A stretch of 64,000 bases of DNA from Ruminiclostridium sufflavum DSM 19573 (GCF_003208175.1 NZ_QKMR01000007.1:1-64000), one strand, 5' to 3'. Shown: positions 46,754 to 56,204, counted from the first letter of the stretch. Made by a program: numbers and translations. Notes: a model not told the origin generated them from the sequence alone.

Positions 46754-46801
46754 AAAAAACTTATATCTTCTTTGCATTACTGCACAGATATAAGTTTTTT
46801 A
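46754..46801 (-). terminator. Terminator of the polyol operon
   Basis: AAAAAACTTATATCT and AGATATAAGTTTTTT form a 15-bp perfect stem with a 17-nt loop. The T-run closes it on the minus strand. It lies 37 nt past the xylulokinase stop. Confidence 0.85.
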
Positions 46802-46837
46802 ATATTTTTATATCATTTTTTGCATAGCAGGTACATG

Positions 46838-48340
46838 TTATCCTACATCAGACAAAGAATGCATTATTATTTTATTTTGATTGTAGGCTTGAATGAAAAT
46901 ATCTTTCATTATCCGGTATTTGTTCATATTCTCGAGGATAGGGTGTTCCATAACTGTTGGCTTTGGTACAATCGCTTTAACAGCACTTTCGACAGATTCG
47001 AAAGCTCCGTTTGCAACACTCCCCATAATTGCCGCACCCACACAGGCCTGTTCCGTAGCTGCAGTTATTGAAATGGGATATTCCAATACATCTGCCATTA
47101 TCTGACGCCATACTTTGCTGCTTGCGCCGCCGCCTGATGCAATAATGCAGTCTATAGGAAGCTCAAGTTCACGAAAAATATTAAATGACTGCCACAACGC
47201 CATTGTTACTCCTTCCATAACTGCCCGTATCATATGCGCCTTGGTATGTCTCAAAGTGAGTCCTATAAACACGCCTCTGGCCTTTGAATCCATATAGGGT
47301 GTTCTTTCTCCGACCAGATACGGAAGAAACAGAAGCCCCTCACTTCCCGCACTTACGCTTCCGGCACATTCGTCCAATTCCTTATAGCTGATACCTCCAA
47401 GTATCTCTTGACGGAACCATTTAAGGGAAAGTCCCGCAGCCATGGTGGCACCCAATACATTCCATGTGTTTTCTATTGCATGGCAGAAGGTATGCATCCT
47501 TAACTCCGGATCATATTTGGGGGAATGGATTGGGGTAAAAACCTGTCCGCCAGTCCCAATAGTAACCGATACGGTACCCGGCTGGATAATTCCATTTCCT
47601 ATAGCCTGCATTGGCTGGTCTGCACCGCCGTATGCAATGGTAACGCCTTTCTTGAGACCCATTTTAAGCGCCGCCTCTTCAGTAAGCAGTCCCGCATTCT
47701 CCCACGGCTTATTTACCCGGGGCAGCTTTTTGATATCAAGTCCCAATACTTCACACATGGACTCCGACCACACACCGTTTGCCGTATCAAAGAGCAGGGT
47801 CCCGCATGCATCGGTACTCTCTGTTGCAATAAGGCCGGTCATCTTGTATCTTACATAATCCTTTGGCTGCATTATAACAGCAGTTTTCTCATATATATCA
47901 GGCTCGTTCTCCTTCAGCCAGAGTAAGGATGGCCCTGCAAAACCTGTTGCCACCGGATTTGCGCATAATTCCCCCAACCTCTTTTTCCCGATCTCCTCCA
48001 TATATTTTTGTACTTGGCGTGAAGACCTTTGATCACTCCATATAATTGCAGGCCTAAGCACTTTTCCGACATGATCCAGCACAACAATTCCGTGCATCTG
48101 CCCTGAAAGTCCGATACCACATATCTCAGAAGAATTTATCTTTGACACCTGCAGTGCATTATGCACACATTCAAGGACAGCCTCCCACCATACCTCCGTA
48201 TCCTGCTCACACCAGTCTGCCTTTGGCATACTGATTGTATATTCTTTTTGTCCAATTCCATGGATTTTCCCGTAACAATCTATTATTGCCGCCTTTGTGC
48301 TGGATGTTCCGATATCAATTCCAAGATAATATTCTGCCAT
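46838..48340 (-). CDS. xylB: Xylulokinase (FGGY family)
   Basis: A 500-residue sugar kinase. The phosphate-1 motif LGIDIGTSSTKAAIID, the xylulokinase-typical GLSGQMHGIVVLD, and GGADQPMQAIGNG are present, and IASGGGASSKVWRQIMADVL closes the ATP site. It phosphorylates D-xylulose for the pentose phosphate pathway. It is the last gene of the operon, fitting two polyol dehydrogenases upstream that would yield xylulose. The ATG has GGAGG 12 nt upstream, slightly long. Confidence 0.9.
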   Translation of the reverse strand: MAEYYLGIDIGTSSTKAAIIDCYGKIHGIGQKEYTISMPKADWCEQDTEVWWEAVLECVHNALQVSKINSSEICGIGLSGQMHGIVVLDHVGKVLRPAIIWSDQRSSRQVQKYMEEIGKKRLGELCANPVATGFAGPSLLWLKENEPDIYEKTAVIMQPKDYVRYKMTGLIATESTDACGTLLFDTANGVWSESMCEVLGLDIKKLPRVNKPWENAGLLTEEAALKMGLKKGVTIAYGGADQPMQAIGNGIIQPGTVSVTIGTGGQVFTPIHSPKYDPELRMHTFCHAIENTWNVLGATMAAGLSLKWFRQEILGGISYKELDECAGSVSAGSEGLLFLPYLVGERTPYMDSKARGVFIGLTLRHTKAHMIRAVMEGVTMALWQSFNIFRELELPIDCIIASGGGASSKVWRQIMADVLEYPISITAATEQACVGAAIMGSVANGAFESVESAVKAIVPKPTVMEHPILENMNKYRIMKDIFIQAYNQNKIIMHSLSDVG

Positions 48341-48464
48341 ATATAAGCCATTCCTCCCCATAAGCAGTTTCCAGCACACTTGATGCTCATTTAACTGACA
48401 TGCTTATTATAATATATTCTTTATTAAATACTATTGCATATTATCCACCATACTCCGGCATATT

Positions 48465-49502
48465 TTATAATTTTATAACACCTTTAATAACATCCTGTTT
48501 ATTATTGCTGACACTGACAAACGCTTCATAAGAATTCTCGAAATCAAACTCATGGGTTACAATATTCTTTATACATATACTTCCTGAAGATATGGCCTGA
48601 ATCGCAGTAGGATAAATATTACGGTAACGGAAAACACTTTTTATTGTAACTTCCTTGTCAATCAGCTTCCCGAAATTATAGCCAACCTCGTCCGCAGGTG
48701 AATACCCTATCATTACCACAGTTCCTCCACGCCGAACATTATCTATAGTCTGTCCAATACTTTTTATGTTGCCTGACGTCTCGAATACTATGTCTACGCC
48801 TCTTCCGCCGGTGTACTCCGCCACCTTGCCGGGTACATCTTCCTCCGCAGCATTAATTATATGCGTCGCACCCAATGAAACGGCTTTTTCAAGTCTTTTA
48901 TTAAAAACATCGGAAACAATGATCTGCGAAGCTCCCGCTGCTTTAGCAGCAAGCAAGGTTACCAATCCTATGCAGCCGGTACCGTTAACCATAACAGTAC
49001 TTCCCAGCTTTACACCTCCCTGCATGGCAGCATGAATTCCCACCGAAAGAGGTTCCACCAGCGCACCTTCCATGGTTGATACATTTTCAGGAAGTATAAA
49101 TGCCATATGCGCCGGATAAGCTACATATTTCATAAGCGCTCCGTCGTAAGGCGGTGTGGCAAAGAAAACTACATCTTCGCATAAATTATAGTGGCCGGTT
49201 TTGCAAAATTCACATTTCCCGCATGTTTGCCCCGGCTCCAGTGCAACACGGTCTCCCACCTTGTGTGTCGTTACATTTTCTCCGACTTCAATAACTGTTC
49301 CGGCCACCTCATGACCGAGAATAAACGGTACTGTACACGTACTTGCTCCGCAGTGCCCACTTTCAAAAAAATGCACATCCGACCCGCATATTCCTACATA
49401 TTCTATTTTTACCAGGACATCCCCGCTTTTTACCTTAGGCATGGGCACATCCTTTTCTTCAAAGTGCCCGATTTCGGTCATGACAATTGCTCTGTTCTCC
49501 AT
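48465..49502 (-). CDS. Zinc-dependent polyol (sorbitol/xylitol-type) dehydrogenase
   Basis: A 345-residue medium-chain dehydrogenase. Catalytic zinc ligands are CGSDVHFFESGHCG (Cys) and GHEVAGTVIEVG (His-Glu). The structural zinc lobe is CGKCEFCKTGHYNLC, and the NAD loop is VNGTGCIGLVTLLAAK. It is close to sorbitol/xylitol dehydrogenases, which oxidise the polyol to a ketose. The ATG follows GGGGGGG by 6 nt, 18 codons inside the longest frame. It lies between a second dehydrogenase and xylB. Confidence 0.9.
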   Translation of the reverse strand: MENRAIVMTEIGHFEEKDVPMPKVKSGDVLVKIEYVGICGSDVHFFESGHCGASTCTVPFILGHEVAGTVIEVGENVTTHKVGDRVALEPGQTCGKCEFCKTGHYNLCEDVVFFATPPYDGALMKYVAYPAHMAFILPENVSTMEGALVEPLSVGIHAAMQGGVKLGSTVMVNGTGCIGLVTLLAAKAAGASQIIVSDVFNKRLEKAVSLGATHIINAAEEDVPGKVAEYTGGRGVDIVFETSGNIKSIGQTIDNVRRGGTVVMIGYSPADEVGYNFGKLIDKEVTIKSVFRYRNIYPTAIQAISSGSICIKNIVTHEFDFENSYEAFVSVSNNKQDVIKGVIKL

Positions 49503-49556
49503 ATAAAGCCCCCCCCTATCACCTGAAACAGGTGATAAATAATTCTTCAAAAACAT

Positions 49557-50603
49557 CTATTCACAGTTAGGATGCAATATAACCTTTAATACTCCGGGAC
49601 CGCCCTTGCTTGCAAGTTCCATACCCTTGTCATAATCATCCAGAGGCATCTCATGTGTTATAAGCTTATCTACCTTTACCTTGCCTGATTCCAAATATTG
49701 AATAGCCCTGTCATAGCAATGGGTCTGTGCCCAGCTGGTAATCAGGTTAATTTCATGAAGATACCAGTAATCAGGACTGATAGACCATTTTGCATTTTCG
49801 TGGGGCATAGCAAACATGACAAACTTTCCGCCCATTTTTGCAAATTTGATTGAGCTTTCCATTATTTCGACACTTGCGGTACAATCTACAAGAATGTCAA
49901 AGCCCTTTGGTGAAATTTCTCTTAATTTATCTTCATGAATACTGTAATCATTACGGTCCATCAACACCGTCTCTGTTATTCCGTATGCGTTAAGGACATC
50001 AAGCTTATCCTTGCTTGGACCGACCACAACAACCTTTCCTGCTCCTGAGTGGAGAAAAAGCTGTGCAAGAATAATTCCGGTTGGTCCTGTACCATATATA
50101 AGAACATCGTCTCCATACCTCATTTGCACCCTGTCCATGGTATGAACCGAACATGCTGTAGGTTCTGCAAGACAAGCCTCATTAAAGGATAATTTATCAC
50201 TGATGTGGAAAACCTTGTCATGGTTGACAACCACATATTCGGCAAAGCCTCCCGGTCCATTGCAGCCCAATGAATAAAAGTTCTCACAGTAAAGCGGCTG
50301 GTTCCTTCTGCAATAATAGCAATGACCGCAGAGCACAGTATTATCTGCGGTGACACGGTCTCCCTGTTTGAAATCCTTCACATCAGCACCCGTCTCAACA
50401 ACATATCCCGCAAATTCGTGCCCGTTAATCAGGGGAAAGGAGGATATAAAACTTCCCCTCGCCAGAGCTACATCTGCACCTTTGCATATACCGCAGGACA
50501 TTACTTTAATCAGTACCTGATTGTCTTTGCATACGGGGATGGGAATCTGACGTATTGCACAATCACCCGGCTTTGCATATACATTTGCTTTCATGGTTTT
50601 CAT
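49557..50603 (-). CDS. Zinc-dependent alcohol/polyol dehydrogenase
   Basis: A 348-residue medium-chain dehydrogenase. It has CGICKGADVALARG and INGHEFAGYVVETG for catalytic zinc, the structural lobe CGHCYYCRRNQPLYC, and IYGTGPTGIILAQLF for the dinucleotide. It differs enough from its downstream neighbour to act on another polyol or step, for example arabitol oxidation. The ATG follows AAAGGA. It is transcribed after the sugar-binding protein gene. Confidence 0.88.
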   Translation of the reverse strand: MKTMKANVYAKPGDCAIRQIPIPVCKDNQVLIKVMSCGICKGADVALARGSFISSFPLINGHEFAGYVVETGADVKDFKQGDRVTADNTVLCGHCYYCRRNQPLYCENFYSLGCNGPGGFAEYVVVNHDKVFHISDKLSFNEACLAEPTACSVHTMDRVQMRYGDDVLIYGTGPTGIILAQLFLHSGAGKVVVVGPSKDKLDVLNAYGITETVLMDRNDYSIHEDKLREISPKGFDILVDCTASVEIMESSIKFAKMGGKFVMFAMPHENAKWSISPDYWYLHEINLITSWAQTHCYDRAIQYLESGKVKVDKLITHEMPLDDYDKGMELASKGGPGVLKVILHPNCE

Positions 50604-50690
50604 AATTTATTTCCTTTCTCTGATATCTTTATGTTAGGCGGTGTCGCTTCAAAGCATATCCACCGCCACCTGTTGTTATTTTATTGACTA

Positions 50691-51725
50691 CTATTTTATA
50701 AATCCGTTATCCTTATGCTTTTGCAGCCATTCAGACACATTATCCTTTGTTATGAGAACTGCCGGTACATCAATTAATTGAACTTGCGTATTTGCTCCGG
50801 TAACAATATCATTAGCGATTTTCAGTGCTGCTTCAGCCTGTGCATAGCCATCCTGTACAACTGATGCAGTAAGTTCACCGGCATCAATGGAAAGGCATGC
50901 GTCTGCGAGACCATCTACTCCATATGCAGTAAAACCTTCTGTCTTTCCGGAAGCCTTAACTGCTTCAAGTGCGCCCAGTGACATATTATCATTCATTGAT
51001 ATTACAGCATCAATCTTAGGAAAAGTTTGCAGCCAGTCTTCCATTAATGCCATACCTTCATCTTTGTTCCAATTTGCTTCTTTTTCTGCAAGAACCTTAA
51101 CGTCCGATCTTACATCAAGCAATGCTGCCTTTACACCTGCACGGCGGCCGTTAGAATGCCAATTTCCTGCTGGGCCGTCCATAATAACTATGTTCGCATT
51201 CTTCGGAAGCAGCTCAGCCGCTTTGGCAGCCATCAATTTTCCCTGTTCCTCAGGATTGGAATCAACTGTGCTATTAGCACCGTTATCATCAATAGCACCA
51301 TTAACCATTACAGTCTGTATTCCTGCCTCTCGTGCCGCATTTACCGGATCCACCATGGCAACAGAATCTACCATTTGAAGGATTATGCAATCAGGCTTTT
51401 GTGAAACCGCTGTTTCCATCGCTGCAATCTGCTTGTCTACCGCATTCTGCCCATCGATTGTAGAAACCTTGATATTTGGATATTTTTCTTTTGCAATTTT
51501 TTCAATGGAAGTACTTAACCACGTTGAGAATGGATCAGATAAAGCTTTTGCTATAAATACCACGTTATATGTTTTCCCTGACGACGTAGACCCTTCTGAT
51601 GTTTTTCCCGCAGATAGGTTTGATGTTTCTGAGGATTCCCCGGAACTTGCACAGCCAACCATACCCATTACCATTACAACAGCCAATATACCTGCAAGTA
51701 GTCGTTTAATTAGTGCTTTTTTCAT
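50691..51725 (-). CDS. Sugar ABC transporter substrate-binding lipoprotein
   Basis: A 344-residue type I periplasmic-binding protein. The signal peptide with lipobox (MGMVGCASSG, Cys about residue 25) anchors it outside the membrane. The core resembles ribose-binding proteins: YNVVFIAKALSDPFSTWLS, a dual-domain hinge, and AVISMNDNMSLGALEAVKA. Its likely ligand is a pentitol or pentose, from the operon context. It follows the permease gene. Confidence 0.92.
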   Translation of the reverse strand: MKKALIKRLLAGILAVVMVMGMVGCASSGESSETSNLSAGKTSEGSTSSGKTYNVVFIAKALSDPFSTWLSTSIEKIAKEKYPNIKVSTIDGQNAVDKQIAAMETAVSQKPDCIILQMVDSVAMVDPVNAAREAGIQTVMVNGAIDDNGANSTVDSNPEEQGKLMAAKAAELLPKNANIVIMDGPAGNWHSNGRRAGVKAALLDVRSDVKVLAEKEANWNKDEGMALMEDWLQTFPKIDAVISMNDNMSLGALEAVKASGKTEGFTAYGVDGLADACLSIDAGELTASVVQDGYAQAEAALKIANDIVTGANTQVQLIDVPAVLITKDNVSEWLQKHKDNGFIK

Positions 51726-51827
51726 TATTATATTCCTCCCTATGAAAATAATTTATTGTATGCAGCCGGATTCAATCTCAACTGCAATTACCACTACACG
51801 CTTGTGTAGAATAGGTACAAAGAAAGC

Positions 51828-52811
51828 TTACATCTTTACAGGCTTACTCTTCCTCGTCTTTGTTGAAATATCAATTGCAACCGCAGCAACAATAATGACA
51901 CCCTTCAGAATCTGCTGCACATATGATTGTACATTCATCAGATTGAGAATGTTGTTCAGTATACCCATGATAAACGCACCTACCAAGGTCCCTGCCGCTG
52001 TTCCTATACCTCCTGTAAAGCTTGTCCCGCCTATAATGGCTGCTGTGATTGCGTCAAATTCATAATTTATACCTGCCTGTGGCAGACCTGCATTAAGTCT
52101 TCCCATCAGCAATACTCCCGCAACACCTGCAAATACGCCGCTGATTACAAATGCCAATATTTTAACCGAACCTACATGAATTCCGGAAGCACGTGATGCA
52201 TCTTCGTTTCCGCCTATTGCATATAAATATCTTCCAAGTCTCATCCTGTTTAAAATAACCCAGCTGCATACGGCAACTAAAATCATAAAAAATACAGGTA
52301 TAGGCATGAATCCTATCGAACCTTGTCCCAGCTTTTTAAAATCTCCAATCTGGTAAATAGGCTGCCCGCCAGTATACAAATACACCGCTCCTCTTGCCAC
52401 CAACTGCATAGCCATCGTTACAATAAAAGGAGGCATCTTGTATTTGGTTACAAAAAATCCCGAAATAATTCCGGTTACAGCACCGATCAGGATTCCAACA
52501 AGGATTGCAAATAACAGCGAGCCTGTCGCCATATATACGCTGACCCCAAGGACACCGCTGAGTGCCACCACAGATCCGGAAGATAAATCGATCATTCCGC
52601 ATATAATCAGAAGTGTCTGACCAAATGCAATGATAGTTGTTACACTTATTTGACGTGCTATGTTCAGCAAATTCTTACTGTCAAAGAAGTTAGGGCTGAT
52701 AATCGCGCTAATAATAATCATTACTAAAAGTACCAGATATATACCGTACTTTTTGATTATTGTTTCGATGACTGATATTTTTGTAGCTGCTGCTTTTTCA
52801 TCTGATTTCAT
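51828..52811 (-). CDS. Sugar ABC transporter permease (RbsC type)
   Basis: A 327-residue inner membrane permease with eight to ten segments. Family motifs are QTLLIICGMIDLSSGSVVAL and the cytoplasmic ATPase-contact loop around GGNEDASRASGIHVGSVK, with AIIGGTSFTGGIGTAAGTLV later. Paired with the ATPase upstream (5-nt spacer), it forms the transport channel. Confidence 0.95.
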   Translation of the reverse strand: MKSDEKAAATKISVIETIIKKYGIYLVLLVMIIISAIISPNFFDSKNLLNIARQISVTTIIAFGQTLLIICGMIDLSSGSVVALSGVLGVSVYMATGSLLFAILVGILIGAVTGIISGFFVTKYKMPPFIVTMAMQLVARGAVYLYTGGQPIYQIGDFKKLGQGSIGFMPIPVFFMILVAVCSWVILNRMRLGRYLYAIGGNEDASRASGIHVGSVKILAFVISGVFAGVAGVLLMGRLNAGLPQAGINYEFDAITAAIIGGTSFTGGIGTAAGTLVGAFIMGILNNILNLMNVQSYVQQILKGVIIVAAVAIDISTKTRKSKPVKM

Positions 52812-52816
52812 TCCAA

Positions 52817-54310
52817 TTAACCTCCTGTTGCAATTCTCATAATAGACTCTTGCGAAAATTCATTTTCAGGCAATTCGCCTGCTATTTCACCCTGGCGCAT
52901 AACATATATCCTATCGCTCATTCCTATTAATTCAGGAAGTTCAGATGAAATCATAATTATTGTCATACCCTGCTCTGCCATCTTTACCATCAATCTGTAA
53001 ATTTCAAATTTGGCCCCTACATCTATTCCTCTGGTAGGTTCATCAAGTATTAATACCTTTGGTTTAGCCAGTAGCCACTTGGCGATAACAACCTTTTGCT
53101 GATTCCCTCCGCTCAATGAGTCTGCGGCAATATCCAAGCCCGGAGTTTTTACTTCTAATTCCTTGGATTTTTGGGCTACCTCCGAAAGTTCTTTTTTGAT
53201 TTCCAGCCAACCTAAACGCGTAAATTGTTTTAGGTTGGGCAGCGAAATATTTTCCCGGATACTTCTTTTCAGTACCAAACCATACTTCTTTCTATCCTCA
53301 GTAAGCATAATGATGCCGCTTTTAATGGCGTCACTGACACTGCGGATTTTGATTTCCCTGCCCTCTAAAATAATCTTACCGCTGTCATAGCTATCCATAC
53401 CAAAAATCGCACTTGACAGCTCGGTACGGCCGGCTCCCATCAAGCCAGCAATTCCAACAATTTCACCTTTGCGTGCCTCAAAACTAACATTCTTAAATAT
53501 TTTACCGCTGCACAGCTCCTGCACTTTAAGAACAACTTCCCCAATATCCACTTTCTCTTTCGGATATATATTAGTAATCTGGCGGCCAACCATCATTGAT
53601 ATTATGCTGTCATGATCAAAATCTGCAGCTGCCCTCGTTTCAATAATTACACCATCCCTCAGGACACTGATTTCATCTGCTATTCTAAATACTTCATTGA
53701 GCTTGTGGGATATATAGATAATTGCTACTCCCTTTTCCTTAAGCTTTTCTATTTTATCAAAAAGCTTGTCCACCTCTCTGTTTGTAATAGCAGAGGTAGG
53801 TTCATCCATGATTATTAAATTAGCATCGATTGATACTGCCTTGACAATCTCAAGCATCTGAATATCAGATACCGAGAGTTCCTTCATCTTTGTGTAAGGA
53901 CTATAGCTTAATCCTTCTTTTTTCAATAATTCATCGGCTTTTTTGTATAGCTGCTTATTATTCAAAATGCTTTTTATTCCCACATATGGTTCTCTTCCTA
54001 AAAACAGGTTTTCTGCAACCGTAAGCTCCGGAATAAAATTTAGCTCCTGATAAATCATTGAAATACCGATTTGTCCGGTCATGATAGTATCCTTCATAAC
54101 CATTTCCTTGCCTTTATATACTATTTTGCCTGTGTCAGGCTGATGATTACCGTTGATAATTTTCATCAGGGTGGATTTTCCCGCTCCGTTTTCTCCCACG
54201 ATAACATGAACAGTCCCCTTTTTAACACGAATATTTACATTTTCTAAAGCTCTGACACCCGGAAAAGATTTTGATATATTGTCAAGCTCCAAAATAAAAT
54301 CTTTTTCCAT
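52817..54310 (-). CDS. Sugar ABC transporter ATPase (RbsA type)
   Basis: A 497-residue protein with two fused ABC cassettes. The first has Walker A VGENGAGKSTLMKI, signature ELSVSDIQM and Walker B LIIMDEPTSA. The second has a degenerate P-loop (IAGLMGAGRTELSSAIFG), signature LSGGNQQKV and Walker B LILDEPTRGID. This split is normal for the ribose/galactose-type family. The ATG follows GGAGG. Confidence 0.95.
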   Translation of the reverse strand: MEKDFILELDNISKSFPGVRALENVNIRVKKGTVHVIVGENGAGKSTLMKIINGNHQPDTGKIVYKGKEMVMKDTIMTGQIGISMIYQELNFIPELTVAENLFLGREPYVGIKSILNNKQLYKKADELLKKEGLSYSPYTKMKELSVSDIQMLEIVKAVSIDANLIIMDEPTSAITNREVDKLFDKIEKLKEKGVAIIYISHKLNEVFRIADEISVLRDGVIIETRAAADFDHDSIISMMVGRQITNIYPKEKVDIGEVVLKVQELCSGKIFKNVSFEARKGEIVGIAGLMGAGRTELSSAIFGMDSYDSGKIILEGREIKIRSVSDAIKSGIIMLTEDRKKYGLVLKRSIRENISLPNLKQFTRLGWLEIKKELSEVAQKSKELEVKTPGLDIAADSLSGGNQQKVVIAKWLLAKPKVLILDEPTRGIDVGAKFEIYRLMVKMAEQGMTIIMISSELPELIGMSDRIYVMRQGEIAGELPENEFSQESIMRIATGG

Positions 54311-54344
54311 TAGCTTCCTCCTCCTTTTGTCCGGTTCTAAAATG

Positions 54345-55562
54345 TTACCGAATTTTTATAAATGATAGTGAGTTTACAACCTCCTCGACGACGAGATAAC
54401 ATGATCCTACAAGTGTGACATCATCATTGAAAAGGCTCAGGCGGATTTCCAACTTTTTATATATATCCTCAAGAACTCTTTCCTTTACTGTGTCCTGTAC
54501 TATTTTCAGAAACCTTTTATTACGCGGAACATCATCTCCAATTACAATAATATCCGGATTCAATATGTTTACCAGATTCGCTATCCCATACCCCAAAAAT
54601 TCTGCCCAATGGGTTATAGTAAGAACCGCCAGAGCATCTCCCCTCTCAAACGCATTATTTAAATCCTGGATTGTACTTCCCGAATGAAGGCAAGTATCAT
54701 TGTATTTTGGTATATTCTGTTTCATAAATTCCAGAATAGCACTGATACAAGCATATTTTTCAAAGCATCCCCTGTTCCCGCATTCACAGCGCGGCCCGGA
54801 ATAATCAATGCTCATATGTCCTATTTCTCCTGCTATACCCAATTGCCCACGAACGATTTTTCCGTCTATTATTATTCCTGAACCAACCCCTTGTCCCGGC
54901 ATTACACACAAAAGATTGCCTTCATCTTCTATCAGGCCATTGCGGCAGTGTGTAGATTCCCATTCTGCAAAAGCCGCTGCATTTGCATCGTGCTCAACAT
55001 AAACCGGAACATCAAATTCTTCTGATAGTATCTTTTGAAGATTTATGTTTTTTAATTCCGGAAAACCTGTTACCAATGCGAAATGATGCTCAGCCTTAAC
55101 AAACGGACCAGGTATTGCAGCGCCAATTCCTAATATTATTTTACCTTCCGACTTATCCATACAATTACGAATGACATTTTTAATAATTGTCAGTGTTTTT
55201 TCCACTTCTCCCTGAGAAACGATATTTACCTTTTCCTTATAAATTTCTTCTGCCTTAAGATCATATACACCAGCAACAAAATTTTTACGGGTAAGCCTGA
55301 CACAAATTATCCTAAAATCCTGGGTGTTAATCCTTAACCCTATCATTCTTCTTCCACGGCTGCTGTCTCCGATAATACCGGTTTCTCTTACAAGACCACA
55401 TTCGAGTAATTCATTAATTATATTTGTTATGGTAGCCTGCTTTAATCCCGTTTTATTAGCCAACTCGACACGAGAAAGGTTTTCCTGTCTCAGCATCATT
55501 CTTATTACAAGGGAGCGATTACTAATTTGAATATCTTCAAGATTTTTTCCCCTTTTTTTCAT
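54345..55562 (-). CDS. ROK-family transcriptional repressor
   Basis: A 405-residue protein of XylR/NagC type. The N-terminal winged helix (LSRVELANKTGLKQATITNI) is followed by an ROK sugar-binding domain with GIGAAIPGPFV, YVEHDANAAAFAEW, GEIGHMSIDYSG, and the zinc motif CECGNRGCFEKYA. It is the first gene of the operon and probably represses it until a pentose or polyol binds. The ATG lies 6 nt after GGAGG. Palindromic operator-like sites lie directly upstream. Confidence 0.92.
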   Translation of the reverse strand: MKKRGKNLEDIQISNRSLVIRMMLRQENLSRVELANKTGLKQATITNIINELLECGLVRETGIIGDSSRGRRMIGLRINTQDFRIICVRLTRKNFVAGVYDLKAEEIYKEKVNIVSQGEVEKTLTIIKNVIRNCMDKSEGKIILGIGAAIPGPFVKAEHHFALVTGFPELKNINLQKILSEEFDVPVYVEHDANAAAFAEWESTHCRNGLIEDEGNLLCVMPGQGVGSGIIIDGKIVRGQLGIAGEIGHMSIDYSGPRCECGNRGCFEKYACISAILEFMKQNIPKYNDTCLHSGSTIQDLNNAFERGDALAVLTITHWAEFLGYGIANLVNILNPDIIVIGDDVPRNKRFLKIVQDTVKERVLEDIYKKLEIRLSLFNDDVTLVGSCYLVVEEVVNSLSFIKIR

Positions 55563-55579
55563 AATCAACCTCCATAATT

Positions 55580-55617
55580 TTATATAATTAATATAATCAA
55601 TTTAATTAATTATATAA
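55580..55617. promoter_or_regulatory. Operator-like inverted repeat 1 (ROK operon)
   Basis: TTATATAATTAAT and its exact inverse are separated by 12 nt, just upstream of the ROK start codon. The inner arm ATATAATTAAT recurs in the repeat at 55703. Autoregulation by the ROK protein is the simplest reading. Confidence 0.5.
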
Positions 55618-55702
55618 TGTACAATATATTTAGTTTTCCATATAAAATAGCAAATTATTATAAATATATTGCATATTATCTGTTTATTTTTGTTAATTAA
55701 CG

Positions 55703-55731
55703 ATATAATTAATTCATTAAATTAATTATAT
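55703..55731. promoter_or_regulatory. Operator-like inverted repeat 2 (ROK operon)
   Basis: ATATAATTAAT and its exact inverse lie 7 nt apart. The right arm covers the expected transcription start (about 55729) of the promoter at 55736, a position where a bound repressor would block initiation. Confidence 0.55.
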
Positions 55732-55735
55732 GTTT

Positions 55736-55764
55736 ATACTATATCAATATAACAAAAATGTCAA
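55736..55764 (-). promoter_or_regulatory. Promoter of the polyol operon
   Basis: TTGACA (55759-55764) and TAGTAT (55736-55741) lie 17 nt apart on the minus strand. The leader is about 170 nt before the ROK gene and contains both ATATAATTAAT palindromes. Confidence 0.7.
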
Positions 55765-55785
55765 CATATTATTCGACATTTTTGT
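55752..55785. promoter_or_regulatory. Inverted repeat over the -35 of the polyol promoter
   Basis: ACAAAAATGTC and its exact inverse GACATTTTTGT are separated by 12 nt. The left arm overlaps the TTGACA hexamer. It differs in sequence from the ROK-type palindromes, suggesting a second regulator. Confidence 0.45.
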
Positions 55786-56080
55786 ATATTTTTTTACTTC
55801 AATTAAATAACCCTTCCATTAAATTAATAACGCTATCCTTTTATTTAGAACAGAAATTGGAATCATATCTGAAATTTGAAGGGCTAAAAAATTGGAACTT
55901 ACCATAACTGCATCCTTGAAAAGGGAAGGTGCAGAGCGACGGTAAATAATGAATTATTGCAGGTAAAAATACCCGACCAACAATAACCTTCATGTGAATG
56001 GCATTATCAAGTATTTCTTTAACTGTTTTCCGCCTAATTTTTGTAACATATGTGTAATATAAGAGATTTAATTCAGACGC
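55786..56080. other. Gene-free stretch between polyol operon and tRNA cluster
   Basis: About 295 nt without a gene I can support. On the plus strand near 55900-55930 a small hairpin (TGCATCCTT / AAGGTGCA) precedes a structured-looking segment. On the minus strand an open frame of about 65 codons (about 55845-56055) lacks a start and site and may be a gene remnant. Confidence 0.4.
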
Positions 56081-56122
56081 AAAAAAACCTGTAAACTACG
56101 CAATTTAAGCCGTTTACAGGTT
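56081..56122 (-). terminator. Terminator of the tRNA operon
   Basis: AACCTGTAAAC and GTTTACAGGTT pair across a 16-nt loop, followed by TTTTT on the minus strand, a few bases past tRNA-Cys. Confidence 0.85.
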
Positions 56123-56129
56123 ATTCTTT

Positions 56130-56204
56130 TGGAGGCGCCACCCGGATTTGAACCGGGGGATAAAGGTTTTGCAGACCTTGGCCTTACCACTTGGCTATAG
56201 CGCC
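56130..56204 (-). tRNA. tRNA-Cys (GCA)
   Basis: A 75-nt cloverleaf with acceptor GGCGCTA / TGGCGCC, anticodon GCA in GTCTGCAAAA context, and T-loop GGTTCAAATCC. CCA is encoded. It is last in the five-tRNA operon. Confidence 0.97.

Noticed and set aside
51385-52065. Plus-strand frame of 226 codons
   Set aside because: It is antisense to both the binding protein and permease genes, including their spacer, and has no supporting motif.
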